A stretch of 64,000 nt of DNA from Vibrio renipiscarius. GTDB lineage: Bacteria; Pseudomonadota; Gammaproteobacteria; Enterobacterales; Vibrionaceae. The number at the start of each line of letters is the position of its first letter. Position 1 is the first letter of the stretch. The stretch lies in assembly GCF_000827885.1 (NCBI RefSeq), contig NZ_JTKH01000024.1:434001-498000 (forward strand), written 5' to 3'. The notes beneath the pieces were generated by a model. That model was given only the letters and a program-made list of their open reading frames with translations, searched no databases and was not told the origin of the DNA. Positions 53,390 to 63,000 of this stretch are shown here, one piece after another. A program made the position numbers and the translations under genes.

Positions 53390-54313
53390 ATGAATTACTT
53401 AACGACGTTTTTGAAAGGCATTGCAATGGGCGCTGCGGATGTAGTCCCGGGGGTTTCAGGCGGCACCATCGCCTTTATTACCGGTATCTATGACACGCTT
53501 CTAGAGAGTATCCGCCGTATTAACCCGAGTATTTTGGGGATCTGGAAACGCGAAGGTTTTAAGTCTGCGTTTAATCATATTAATGGCTGGTTCTTAATTT
53601 CGTTATTCAGCGGTGTCTTCCTCAGTATCGCAACGCTGGCGAAACTGATTTCTTGGTTACTGGTGACGCACCCTATTCCTCTTTGGTCGTTCTTCTTCGG
53701 TCTCATACTGGTTTCCGTCTTCCATATCCTTAAGCAAGTCGAAGAGCGCACTCTAAGCCGTGGGGTTTTTCTTCTGTTAGGTGTCGCGTTTGCCTATTGC
53801 ATTACGATTCTTAACCCGCTGCAAATGGAACCGACGAGCATTAACATTGTGCTTGCGGGCGCTATTGCGATTTGTGCGATGATTCTTCCGGGCATCTCGG
53901 GAAGTTTCATCCTTTTGCTTATCGGCATGTACGCACCGGTTTTAGGCGCGGTAAAAGCGTTTGATTTTGGCATTCTGTCTTTATTCCTGACAGGTTGTGT
54001 ACTCGGCTTACTGAGCTTCTCTCATGTTCTGTCTTGGCTACTAAAACGCTTTAGAGACACCACGTTAGTCTTTTTAACAGGACTCATGATTGGTACGCTA
54101 CCAAAGATTTGGCCATGGAAAGAAACCATTTCATGGAGAACAAATTCAAAAGGTGAAGAGGTACCACTGATTCAGCATAACCTGACGCCATTTGAATTTG
54201 AGCATGTGGCCAACCAACCTGCTCAGTTGGGTATCGCGATCGTCATGATGATCGCAGCGATTGCGCTCGTGATTGGTTTAGAGAAATTCGCAGAGTATTC
54301 TCAATCAAAATAG
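53390..54313 (+). CDS. popT: DUF368 undecaprenyl-phosphate translocase (PopT)
   Basis: 307 aa from the ATG at 53390; an upstream TTG would add four residues. About nine membrane segments, with the DUF368 signature GAADVVPGVSGGTIAFITGIY near the N-terminus and its repeat ILPGISGSFILLLIGMY in the middle, which mark an inverted repeat fold. Recent work showed that DUF368 proteins, including the V. cholerae protein, return undecaprenyl phosphate across the inner membrane, supporting wall synthesis, especially at alkaline pH. A -10 box TATACT is at 53354-53359, so it has its own promoter. Confidence 0.9.
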   Translation: MNYLTTFLKGIAMGAADVVPGVSGGTIAFITGIYDTLLESIRRINPSILGIWKREGFKSAFNHINGWFLISLFSGVFLSIATLAKLISWLLVTHPIPLWSFFFGLILVSVFHILKQVEERTLSRGVFLLLGVAFAYCITILNPLQMEPTSINIVLAGAIAICAMILPGISGSFILLLIGMYAPVLGAVKAFDFGILSLFLTGCVLGLLSFSHVLSWLLKRFRDTTLVFLTGLMIGTLPKIWPWKETISWRTNSKGEEVPLIQHNLTPFEFEHVANQPAQLGIAIVMMIAAIALVIGLEKFAEYSQSK

Positions 54314-54322
54314 TCCTACAAC

Positions 54323-54348
54323 AGAGCCAGTTATCCTGGCTCTTTTTT
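54323..54348 (+). terminator. popT terminator
   Basis: AGAGCCAG-TTATC-CTGGCTCT then TTTTT, ten bases after the stop. Confidence 0.85.
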
Positions 54349-54591
54349 CATCAGACAATACCCGCTTCCCCGTTCAAACTCTCCCAAAGATCCCCCTCGC
54401 TCAGGCCTTATTCACAGAGAAAGATGACGCATCTCTGGCCGTGATATAACACGAGGAAGCATGGATTATTCATCCTATATCTCAGTCTCTAGTTACATTT
54501 CAATAAACAAAACGATAACATAGCGATTATCAATATACCGCGCTGACAACCCATTCATTTCTTTCTTTTTTGTCGCGCTTTAGGATGATCT

Positions 54592-56430
54592 ATGTTCAAG
54601 AAATTCGAGAGCTTTACTAAGCCTTTTCCCGATCAAGAGCCAGAGCAACCGCCACAAGGCATTTTCGCTTTTTGTCGTTACTACACGCGCGGCTTTGAAG
54701 GGCCATTGATCATCATGTCAATCATGGCCACCATTGTTGCTATTGTTGAAGTCTCACTATTTGGTGCCATGGGCAACCTGGTTGATTGGCTTTCAAATAG
54801 CAACCCCGAGACCTTCTGGCAAGACAATAAAGCAGACCTCATTTTCTACAGTGTGTTGCTGCTAGTCGTCATGCCTTTTATGGTCGTGAGCTATTCACTA
54901 TTGGTCCACCAGACATTGCTAGGCAACTATCCAATGTCTATTCGTTGGCTTGCACACCGTTATCTCCTTAAACAGAGCGTCAACTTCTACCAAGACGATT
55001 TTGCCGGTCGCGTGGCGACCAAAGTCATGCAAACCGCGCTGGCTGTGCGCGAAACCGTCATGAAAAGTATGGATGTCTTCGTTTATGTCTCGGTCTATTT
55101 CACCAGTATGATCGTGTTACTGGCACAAGCGGATTGGCGCTTAGTGATCCCGATGCTTTTCTGGTTGGCGGCCTATATTGGTATTCAAATCTATTTTGTA
55201 CCGAGACTAAAGCAAGTCGCGACCGATCAGGCCGACGCGCGATCGCTAATGACAGGGCGCATCGTTGATAGCTATACCAACATTTCTACCGTAAAACTCT
55301 TTTCACACAGCAACCGAGAAACGGAATATGCCGAAGAAGGTATGCAAGGTTTTCTAAAAACCGTGTACCGCCAGATGCGCTTAGTGACCGGTTTTGACAT
55401 TGCCGTTGAAATCACAAACTACATTCTCGTTTTTTCAATTGCAGCACTGTCTATTTTCCTTTGGATGGACAACGCCATCAGTATCGGCGCCATCGCAATA
55501 GCAATCAGCCTTGCCTTACGCATCAATGGCATGTCGATGTGGATCATGTGGGAGGTCGGTGCGTTATTTGAGAATATGGGCACCGTGGTTGACGGCATGA
55601 AAACGCTCGCGAAGCCAATCGATATTGAAGATAAGCCCAATGCTAAACCACTGAAAATTGAACACGGTGGTATTGAGTTTGATAACGTCAGCTTCCATTA
55701 CGGCGATAAAACAAAAGGGGTGATCAGCGATCTCAACTTACACATTAAACCGGGTGAAAAAGTGGGCCTTGTCGGCCGCTCTGGCGCAGGAAAATCCACT
55801 CTGGTTAACTTGCTGCTGCGATTCCATGACGTGGAACAAGGCCAAATTCGTATTGATGGCCAAGTGATTTCGGATGTGACACAAGATTCACTGCGTAGCA
55901 ACATTGGGATGGTGACACAAGATACTTCATTGCTGCACCGCTCTATTCGCGACAACATTTTGTATGGTAAGCCCGATGCGACCGAAGAGCAGTTACTGCA
56001 AGCGACCAAGCAAGCACAGGCGCACGACTTTATTCAAACGCTCAACGACCCATTCGGCAACGTAGGTTACGATGCGCAAGTGGGTGAACGCGGCGTTAAA
56101 CTGTCTGGCGGTCAACGCCAACGCGTTGCCATTTCACGCGTGCTCTTGAAAGATGCCCCGCTACTGGTGCTTGATGAAGCCACCTCAGCATTAGACTCCG
56201 AAGTGGAGGCTGCAATTCAAGAAAGTTTATATCAATTAATGGAAGGCAAAACCGTCATTGCGATTGCCCACCGACTCTCGACCATTGCGGCAATGGATCG
56301 CTTGATTGTGCTTGATGAAGGCAAGATCATTGAACAAGGCTCACATCAAGAATTGCTACAAAACAAAGGCATTTATGCGCAATTATGGACTCACCAAACT
56401 GGCGGGTTTCTTGGCGAAAATGACGATTAA
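54592..56430 (+). CDS. ABC exporter, permease-ATPase fusion
   Basis: 612 aa. Six membrane segments (residues about 35-320) form an exporter domain, followed by one ATPase domain (about 350-600) with Walker A GRSGAGKST, signature LSGGQRQRVAISR, Walker B LLVLDEATSALDS and the switch His in AHRLST. It works as a homodimer. Overall it resembles multidrug or lipid exporters (MsbA/Sav1866 type), but with no adjacent lipid A gene it is not msbA. Substrate unknown. Monocistronic with its own terminator. Confidence 0.92.
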   Translation: MFKKFESFTKPFPDQEPEQPPQGIFAFCRYYTRGFEGPLIIMSIMATIVAIVEVSLFGAMGNLVDWLSNSNPETFWQDNKADLIFYSVLLLVVMPFMVVSYSLLVHQTLLGNYPMSIRWLAHRYLLKQSVNFYQDDFAGRVATKVMQTALAVRETVMKSMDVFVYVSVYFTSMIVLLAQADWRLVIPMLFWLAAYIGIQIYFVPRLKQVATDQADARSLMTGRIVDSYTNISTVKLFSHSNRETEYAEEGMQGFLKTVYRQMRLVTGFDIAVEITNYILVFSIAALSIFLWMDNAISIGAIAIAISLALRINGMSMWIMWEVGALFENMGTVVDGMKTLAKPIDIEDKPNAKPLKIEHGGIEFDNVSFHYGDKTKGVISDLNLHIKPGEKVGLVGRSGAGKSTLVNLLLRFHDVEQGQIRIDGQVISDVTQDSLRSNIGMVTQDTSLLHRSIRDNILYGKPDATEEQLLQATKQAQAHDFIQTLNDPFGNVGYDAQVGERGVKLSGGQRQRVAISRVLLKDAPLLVLDEATSALDSEVEAAIQESLYQLMEGKTVIAIAHRLSTIAAMDRLIVLDEGKIIEQGSHQELLQNKGIYAQLWTHQTGGFLGENDD

Positions 56431-56478
56431 TTCCACGCCTTGAATCGACCAAGAAAAGGCGTCTAAGCCCTAACCTTT

Positions 56479-56501
56479 AAAAGCCCTCTTGAGGGCTTTT
56501 T
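56479..56501 (+). terminator. terminator of the ABC exporter gene
   Basis: AAAAGCCCTC-TT-GAGGGCTTTT followed by T, 48 bases after the stop. It lies just where the longest frame of the next gene would begin, which argues for a later start there. Confidence 0.85.
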
Positions 56502-56559
56502 GCTAACCAAAGACTTCGCTATACTCCCCCTCACTTTTTACACCATGAGTTTTCCATCA

Positions 56560-57264
56560 ATGAACAAAAGTCTACTCACTAATGTCGTCGCGCTTGCCTT
56601 ACTTGCTGGCGGTCATTATTTCGCAAATCCACTGGCTTTCAACGCGGGTCTGTTCGCTTTTTCAGGCGCGATCACCAACTGGCTAGCGATCCATATGTTG
56701 TTTGAGAAAGTACCCGGCCTTTACGGCTCTGGTGTCATTCCAGCACGATTTGAAGAGTTCAAACAAGCGATTAAATCATTGATGATGGAGCAATTTTTTA
56801 CCGTAAAAAACATCGATAAATTTTTGAGCCAAGAGATGAGCAGCAATAAAACGCTCAACCTTGAACCTGTTATCGCTAAAGTCGACCTCAACCCAGCATT
56901 TGATTCATTAGTTGAAGTGATTGCACAGTCTTCTTTTGGCGGCATGCTTGCGATGTTTGGTGGTACCGAGGCACTACAACCGCTGAAGCAGCCATTTATT
57001 GAAAAAATGCAAGAGTCGATGGTGGAGATCAGTCAAAGTGATTCGGTGAAACTGGCGCTAAAAGAACAAATGGAATCGCCGGCAATGATGGATGAAATCA
57101 AAACGAATATCGAAAATATTATTGATCAGCGCCTAAACGAACTGACACCAAAACTCGTCAAAGAGATGGTGCAAAAAATGATCAAAGAACATCTTGGCTG
57201 GTTGGTTGTATGGGGCGGTATTTTTGGTGGTGCCATCGGTATCATTTCATCGCTCTTTATCTAA
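56560..57264 (+). CDS. DUF445 family membrane protein
   Basis: 234 aa from the ATG at 56560 (MNKSLLTNVVALALLAGGHYF); an ATG at 56545 is possible. The frame extends back to 56500, but that overlaps the terminator of the previous gene. N-terminal membrane segments (about 5-25 and 30-50) contain the DUF445 motif AFSGAITNWLAIHMLFEKVPGLYGSG. A long helical part follows and a last membrane segment at the end (WLVVWGGIFGGAIGIISSLFI). Function unknown; some relatives affect membrane or cell-wall integrity. Confidence 0.88.
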   Translation: MNKSLLTNVVALALLAGGHYFANPLAFNAGLFAFSGAITNWLAIHMLFEKVPGLYGSGVIPARFEEFKQAIKSLMMEQFFTVKNIDKFLSQEMSSNKTLNLEPVIAKVDLNPAFDSLVEVIAQSSFGGMLAMFGGTEALQPLKQPFIEKMQESMVEISQSDSVKLALKEQMESPAMMDEIKTNIENIIDQRLNELTPKLVKEMVQKMIKEHLGWLVVWGGIFGGAIGIISSLFI

Positions 57265-57383
57265 TCTCACCGTTTATTGTCACGGTGAATGCCTTTAGGA
57301 TTCACCGTAAACAAGAGCAAGCAACGCTGACTCAATGACTCAAGGCAGCGGAAACGCCGATAGCAGTACAAATTCAGAACCGA

Positions 57384-57611
57384 TTACGCCGCCTTAGCAT
57401 TCGGCAGCGAGACAACCCGACCTTCACTCTGATGATTGCAGGTGCGACAATAATATTGTTGCTCCATATTGACGTAGTGATCGCCTTGAATAACCGCTGA
57501 AATAAAGCGACTGAACGATTGAAAAAGGGTGTCATGCTGGTTGTCCGTTCGCACCATAATCGCTTTATGGGCCGTATATTTTTGACAACATTCACAATGT
57601 ATTTTTCGCAT
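57384..57611 (-). CDS. small cysteine-rich (zinc-ribbon-like) protein, 75 aa
   Basis: The N-terminus HCECCQKY (Cys6, Cys8, Cys9) and the later YYCRTCNHQ form paired cysteine knuckles that suggest one zinc ribbon. The region between is predicted helical. The start codon follows a GGGAGAAGAGTC stretch on the minus strand. I do not recognise the family. An overlapping frame at 57374-57595 lacks this pattern and is a shadow. Confidence 0.7.
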   Translation of the reverse strand: MRKIHCECCQKYTAHKAIMVRTDNQHDTLFQSFSRFISAVIQGDHYVNMEQQYYCRTCNHQSEGRVVSLPNAKAA

Positions 57612-57726
57612 GACTCTTCTCCCTTACTTGATGGTCAGTATTATTGACTCTTTTATAAACGCTTGGTTCCCGATATTTTCCAAGTAAAAAATGTTTTGTG
57701 AGGCATCCCAAAAAAATAGTCAGCAA

Positions 57727-57755
57727 AAAAAACAGCCTTGTTATACAAGGCTGTT
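57727..57755 (-). terminator. terminator of the put operon
   Basis: On the minus strand AACAGCCTTG-TATAA-CAAGGCTGTT followed by TTTTTT, 34 bases after the putP stop. Confidence 0.85.
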
Positions 57756-57788
57756 ATGACTCTCATTTTTCTATCGGGTTAAACCCGC

Positions 57789-59279
57789 TTATTCTAGCTC
57801 AACCAGCAGCTTCTTAAACTTCGCATGTTGCGCTTTTACCGTATCATCCGGCTCACCCGTGATCAGGCTAACCACAACAATCGCTAGCGTTGAGAAGATA
57901 ATCCCAGGGACAATTTCATACACATCAAAGATCCCGCCGGAAACCTGCTTCCAAAGCACGATGGTCACACCACCAATAACAATCCCCGCTAAAGCACCAA
58001 ATCGATTCATTCGAGACCAGTACAGGCTCAGCACCATCGCTGGACCAAACGCCGCACCAAAGCCCGCCCAGGCGTAAGACACCAAGCCAAGAACCGAGCT
58101 GTCTGGGGTCATCGCAAGAATCAGCGCCACAACGGAGATCCCGACCACAGCAAGACGACCCACCATCACGACTTCATCTGAAGTGGCGTCTTTTTTAAAC
58201 ACCTGCTTGTAGAAATCTTCGGCCAATGCGGATGAAGAAACCAATAATTGTGAATCCGCAGTACTCATCACCGCCGCAAGAATCGCTGCTAATAAAATAC
58301 CCGCAATAACCGGATGGAACATGGCGTTCACAAGCAGCATGAAGATTTTTTCACCGTCATCCAACGAAACGCTGCCGGTGTTTGTTACATACACTAAACC
58401 GACCAAACCAACGAGCAATGCACCCACCATCGACAGAGCCGTCCAAAGCACAGCAATACGACGAGCTGTCGTCAAATCTTTATTGCTGCGTGACGCTTTA
58501 AAACGCGCCAAGATATGCGGCTGACCAAAGTAACCTAACCCCCAAGCGACCAAAGAGATAATCGCAATCGCAGAAAGCGGCTCACCTTTTGAATCATTCC
58601 AAAGCGTCAGCAGTTCAGGGTTAATCGTTTCCAATTGCTGGGTCAGCTCACCTAAGCCACCTTGCATTGCCGCAATTGGAACAATCATCAGTGCTGCGGC
58701 CATCAATAAGCCTTGCACTAAATCCGTCCATGACACCGCCAAAAAGCCACCAAACAATGTGTAGGACACCACACATAGCGTACCGATAACAACGGCAGTG
58801 CTGTACTCCAAACCAAACACGGTCTCAAAAAGTTTACCACCGGCGACAAGGCCCGAACTGGTATAAAAAAGGAAGAACAAAAGGATAAAAAATGCTGAGA
58901 TCGTTTGAATCAGATTCGACTTATCGTTAAAACGACGTGCAAAAAACTCAGGAATGGTTAGTGCGTCCGTCGTAATGCTATAGGTACGCAGACGTTTTGC
59001 ATTAATTAGCCAGTTAGCCCAAGTACCCACAAGCAGGCCGCCCGCCAACCAAAATGCTTCAATCCCTGCCGCATACGCGTAACCCGGTAAACCAAGTAGC
59101 AACCAACCACTCATATCCGATGCGCCTGCAGACAGCGCCGCAGGCCAAGGCCCTAGTGTACGCCCCCCCAAAAAGTAATCGCTGGAGTTTTTCGTTCGTA
59201 GGTAAGCAATGACGCCTATTGCTAACATCAAAATCAAATAAGCAACAAACGTCGTTGTAATAGCAAAGCTATTTTCCAT
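57789..59279 (-). CDS. putP: sodium/proline symporter
   Basis: 496 aa with about thirteen membrane segments, as in E. coli PutP. Typical sequences: FLGGRTLGPWPAALSAGASDMSGWLLLG, the sodium-binding helix 8 region AILAAVMSTADSQLLVSSSALAEDFY, and GLGYFGQPHILARFKA. It brings L-proline in with Na+. It lies last in the minus-strand proline locus, 91 bases after the small ALDH-like gene, and is followed by a strong terminator. It supplies the substrate for PutA. Confidence 0.95.
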   Translation of the reverse strand: MENSFAITTTFVAYLILMLAIGVIAYLRTKNSSDYFLGGRTLGPWPAALSAGASDMSGWLLLGLPGYAYAAGIEAFWLAGGLLVGTWANWLINAKRLRTYSITTDALTIPEFFARRFNDKSNLIQTISAFFILLFFLFYTSSGLVAGGKLFETVFGLEYSTAVVIGTLCVVSYTLFGGFLAVSWTDLVQGLLMAAALMIVPIAAMQGGLGELTQQLETINPELLTLWNDSKGEPLSAIAIISLVAWGLGYFGQPHILARFKASRSNKDLTTARRIAVLWTALSMVGALLVGLVGLVYVTNTGSVSLDDGEKIFMLLVNAMFHPVIAGILLAAILAAVMSTADSQLLVSSSALAEDFYKQVFKKDATSDEVVMVGRLAVVGISVVALILAMTPDSSVLGLVSYAWAGFGAAFGPAMVLSLYWSRMNRFGALAGIVIGGVTIVLWKQVSGGIFDVYEIVPGIIFSTLAIVVVSLITGEPDDTVKAQHAKFKKLLVELE

Positions 59280-59370
59280 GTATTTTTCCTCTTCTAAAAA
59301 TTATCTCTTTCACCGATATGTCCTCCATGGCATCACAATGAAAGAGTCAATAGGTACTCTCCAAGGCGCA

Positions 59371-60063
59371 TCAAAGATGATTCGCGCCTAATAATGTCGC
59401 GTTCCCCCCCACCGCTGTTATATTTATTGTTCTCGTTCGCTCAGTCATGAAGCGCAGCGATAGATACGGATCATGCGCCATGCTGAATGGTTGTATTTCG
59501 GTTTCAGCAACCAAGGTCACTATCGCGCCCTGTCGCTTAGCTAAATGTCTATTGAGCTTAATTTCGCCACTCAAAGAACCAATAAAGCCCACTACTTTCA
59601 CATCAGATTCCAGCATTTGTGATGCGGCATCCAATGACAAAAATTGAATCAGATTTTGGGGTAAAGAGGAGGACGAGTACGCCGCCTCAATAACGGCTTG
59701 TAACCGAAGATCATGCCCACAAATTACCACACTGTTGCCCGCGATAAGCGCAGCCGTAAGTTGTGCAAGCAGAACGATCGATGCTTCCTCTGAGCTTGAT
59801 TCGACGATAATCACCGTGACACCACGCCCGGTGGTATACAGCTCATTGCTTTCGCCGGTTGGGCCATTCAATGAATGAGTCACTCCAATCAATGCCGTCG
59901 CTTGTTCAATATGAAAACCCATTACTTGAGCGTACTGAGAGTCATGCTTATCGAGGGCATCTTTAACACTCAATAGGCCCTCTTTTCTGGCATTGAATTC
60001 GGTTAATCGCCAGATTTCCCATGCGGAAAAGGCACCGGTGAAGACAATTTTTTGATCAGCCAT
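59371..60063 (-). CDS. small ALDH-superfamily protein, probable detached C-terminal lid domain of PutA
   Basis: 230 aa from the ATG at 60063, with AAGGAG 7 bases ahead. It has an ALDH-type Rossmann half: TTGRGVTVIIVESSSEEASIVLLAQLTAALIAGNSVVICGHDL and the later VVGFIGSLSGE. There is no catalytic Cys in a GQxCxA context and no second half. Such proteins are annotated as P5C dehydrogenase, but activity is not expected. Its C-terminus carries NITAVGGNATLL (214-225), like the conserved C-terminal motif (NTTAAGGNAxLM type) at the end of full-length PutA. The PutA encoded 14 bases upstream ends without this motif. So it probably completes PutA as a separate subunit. Frames differ, so this is not a simple stop within one frame. 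Confidence 0.8.
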   Translation of the reverse strand: MADQKIVFTGAFSAWEIWRLTEFNARKEGLLSVKDALDKHDSQYAQVMGFHIEQATALIGVTHSLNGPTGESNELYTTGRGVTVIIVESSSEEASIVLLAQLTAALIAGNSVVICGHDLRLQAVIEAAYSSSSLPQNLIQFLSLDAASQMLESDVKVVGFIGSLSGEIKLNRHLAKRQGAIVTLVAETEIQPFSMAHDPYLSLRFMTERTRTINITAVGGNATLLGANHL

Positions 60064-60077
60064 AACGGAGCTCCTTT

Positions 60078-63000
60078 TCATGAATGCTGTTGATGGCACA
60101 GTTGTGAGAAACGATAAAGATAATGAGGCCCACCCGCTTTTGGTCCTGTGCCAGATAATCCTTGCCCGCCAAAAGGCTGCACGCCAACCACCGCTCCCAC
60201 TTGGTCACGGTTGATATAGCTGTTACCGACCTGCGCGTGTTTCTCAATCCAACGGTAGGTGGTTTCATTGCGGCTATGAATACCCAAAGTAAGACCAAAG
60301 CCTGTCGCATTGATATTCGCTACGACATTGGCCAACTCACTCGCCTTAAAACGCACAACATGCAAGATAGGGCCAAACTGCTCTTCTTTTAATTCACTGA
60401 TGTCCTGAATTTCAAAGGCACAGGGCGCGACAAAATCGCCATGCTGACACGTTTCATCTAGGCTCAACTTTGCTATCACTTTGTGCTCCGCCGTCATTCT
60501 TTCCACATGCGCAGCAAGTTTGTGTTTGGCCTGAGCATCGATAACCGGTCCGACATCCGTACTATGCAGTTGTGGATTGCCAACCGATAACTCGTGCATT
60601 GCGCCTTGGATCAACGCAATGATGCGGTCGGCAATATCCTCTTGCACAAACAAGACGCGCAGCGCGCTGCATCGCTGCCCTGCCGAAGCAAACGCTGAAC
60701 GAATCACATCACGCACGACCTGCTCAGGTAACGCGGTACTGTCCACAATCATCGCATTTTGTCCGCCCGTTTCTGCAATCAGAGGAACAGACGCACAATC
60801 CCGATTCGCCAATGTTTGATTGATCTGCTGCGCCGTTTGCGTTGAACCCGTGAAGGCTACGCCTGCGATATGAGGATGCTCGGTCAATAAGCGACCAATG
60901 TCTCGCCCACGCCCAAGCAACAATTGAATAACCCCAGTAGGAAATCCGGCTTGCAACATCAATGTCACCGCACGAGCGGCGATCAAACTGGTTTGCTCGG
61001 CCGGTTTTGCCACGACACAGTTTCCCGCCACTAATGCGGCCGTAATTTGACCTAAGAAAATAGCGAGCGGAAAGTTCCACGGACTGATGCACACGAACAC
61101 TCCGCGGCCTTGATGTTGAAGCGATCGAGATTCGCCATCAAACCCCGTCACCGTCACATCATTGAGCGTATCCGCTTGTTTGGCATAAAACCGACAGAAA
61201 TCGACCGCTTCTCTGACTTCATCAATACCGTCATGGATGGTTTTTCCCGCTTCTTGGTGACATAACGCCACCAGTTCAGCCAAATTATCTTCAAGTAAAT
61301 CAGCAAGGTTCTCTAATAATGCGGCTCGCCTACTCGGCGTCGTTTTTTGCCAATCGGGAAAAGCGGCCTGCGCGACATCTATCGCTGCGGAAGCATGATC
61401 AAGGCGAGAAAAAGCCACGCTTCCAACCGAAATGCGACGGTCAAACGGTGCCGATACGGCGATGACTTCGGCGTTATGTCCCTTGATCATGCTTTCGTAC
61501 TTGTATTCCCCATCAATAATCGGCGAAGCCTGCCATTGATGGGTTAGCCAGCGTGTGACTTGCGGTTCAAATGCCGCAAGTTCACTTTCTATATCAACAT
61601 TGATGCCCCGCGAATTTTTTCTCTCCGGGAAAATAAAAGGCGGTAGCGGTATATGGGGGTTATTCATCGTTTCATGCGCCATAAGGCCATCAACCGGATG
61701 TCGAGTTAAACTCTCCACGGGGCAGCGGGCATCCACAAGGCGATGAACAAATGAACTGTTGGCGCCATTTTCTAATAAACGACGGACCAGATAAGGCAGT
61801 AGATCTTTATGACTCCCGACGGGCGCATAAATACGAACGGGTTGATGATACATCGCCATCACATGATGATAGAGCGACTCTCCCATGCCATGTAAGCGCT
61901 GAAACTCATAATCGCCATGCTGAGCCATCACTGCAATCGTAGTCACCGTATGCGCATTATGGCTGGCAAATTGAGGCCACAAATGTCCACGAGCACCTTC
62001 ACTTAATAGGAATCGAGCGCACGCTAAATAAGCGACATCAGTAGACTCTTTTCGCGTATAAACGGGATAGTTGGCATAGCCTGATTGCTGTGACCATTTG
62101 ATTTCACTGTCCCAGTACGCCCCTTTCACTAAACGCAACGGGATCATATCGCCTTGCTCTTTAGCCAAGCGATTGAGCCAAACCAACACGGGCAAAGCGC
62201 GTTTGGAATAGGTTTGAATGACAAGACCGAGTTTCCCCCAGCCTTTCACTACTGAACTACGATAGAGCTTTTCGAATAGAACCAGTGATAATTCAAGGCG
62301 ATCCGCCTCTTCCGCGTCGATCGTTATCGCCACATCCAGTTCAACCGCGCGCTCTAACAGCGATAACACCGTGTCATACAATTCTCTAATGACTCGGTCT
62401 TGATTCGCGACTTCATAGCGAGGATGTAACGCTGATAATTTAATCGACACAGAATCAGAATGAATCTCTGAATTCTTACTTTCTCGGCCGACTGACTCAA
62501 TCGCCATCAAGTAGTCTTTGAAATATTTGTTGGCATCCGCAGCGGTTAGCGCCGCCTCTCCTAGCATATCGAACGAATAGCAAAAGCCTTTATCGACGAA
62601 CGGACGAGCATTTTTTTGCGCTTCACTAATGCTACGACCAAGCACAAACTGATGCCCCATGATCTTCATCGCTTGGTGCATGGCTTGACGAATGACGGGC
62701 TCAGAGAGCTTATTGACTAAGCGATTTACCGCTTGAATTGGGCTGGGTTCGCTTGAGGAGGACAGTCCAACCACCTTACCGGTGAGCATTAACCCCCACG
62801 TTGACGCGTTAACAAAAACAGAATCAGAATGCGTTAAATGTGATTTCCAATCGGCAACACTCAACTTATCACGAATTAATGCATCGGCCGTCGAGTGATC
62901 AGGGATACGCATTAACGCTTCCGCCAAGCACATCAATAAGATGCCTTCTTGCGTATCTAAACTGTATTCCAATAACAACGCGTCGATCATTTGAACCGAG

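Noticed and set aside
56500-56559. Longer N-terminus for the DUF445 protein
   Set aside because: The extra codons overlap the terminator of the preceding gene and are unlike the family.
57374-57595. Frame overlapping the small cysteine-rich gene
   Set aside because: It lies on the same strand in another frame, is basic, and lacks the cysteine pattern; the 57384-57611 frame is the better gene.
60063-60099. Programmed frameshift joining putA and the small ALDH-like gene
   Set aside because: The frames differ and overlap slightly, but there is no slippery heptamer, and the small gene has a good ribosome binding site and ATG.
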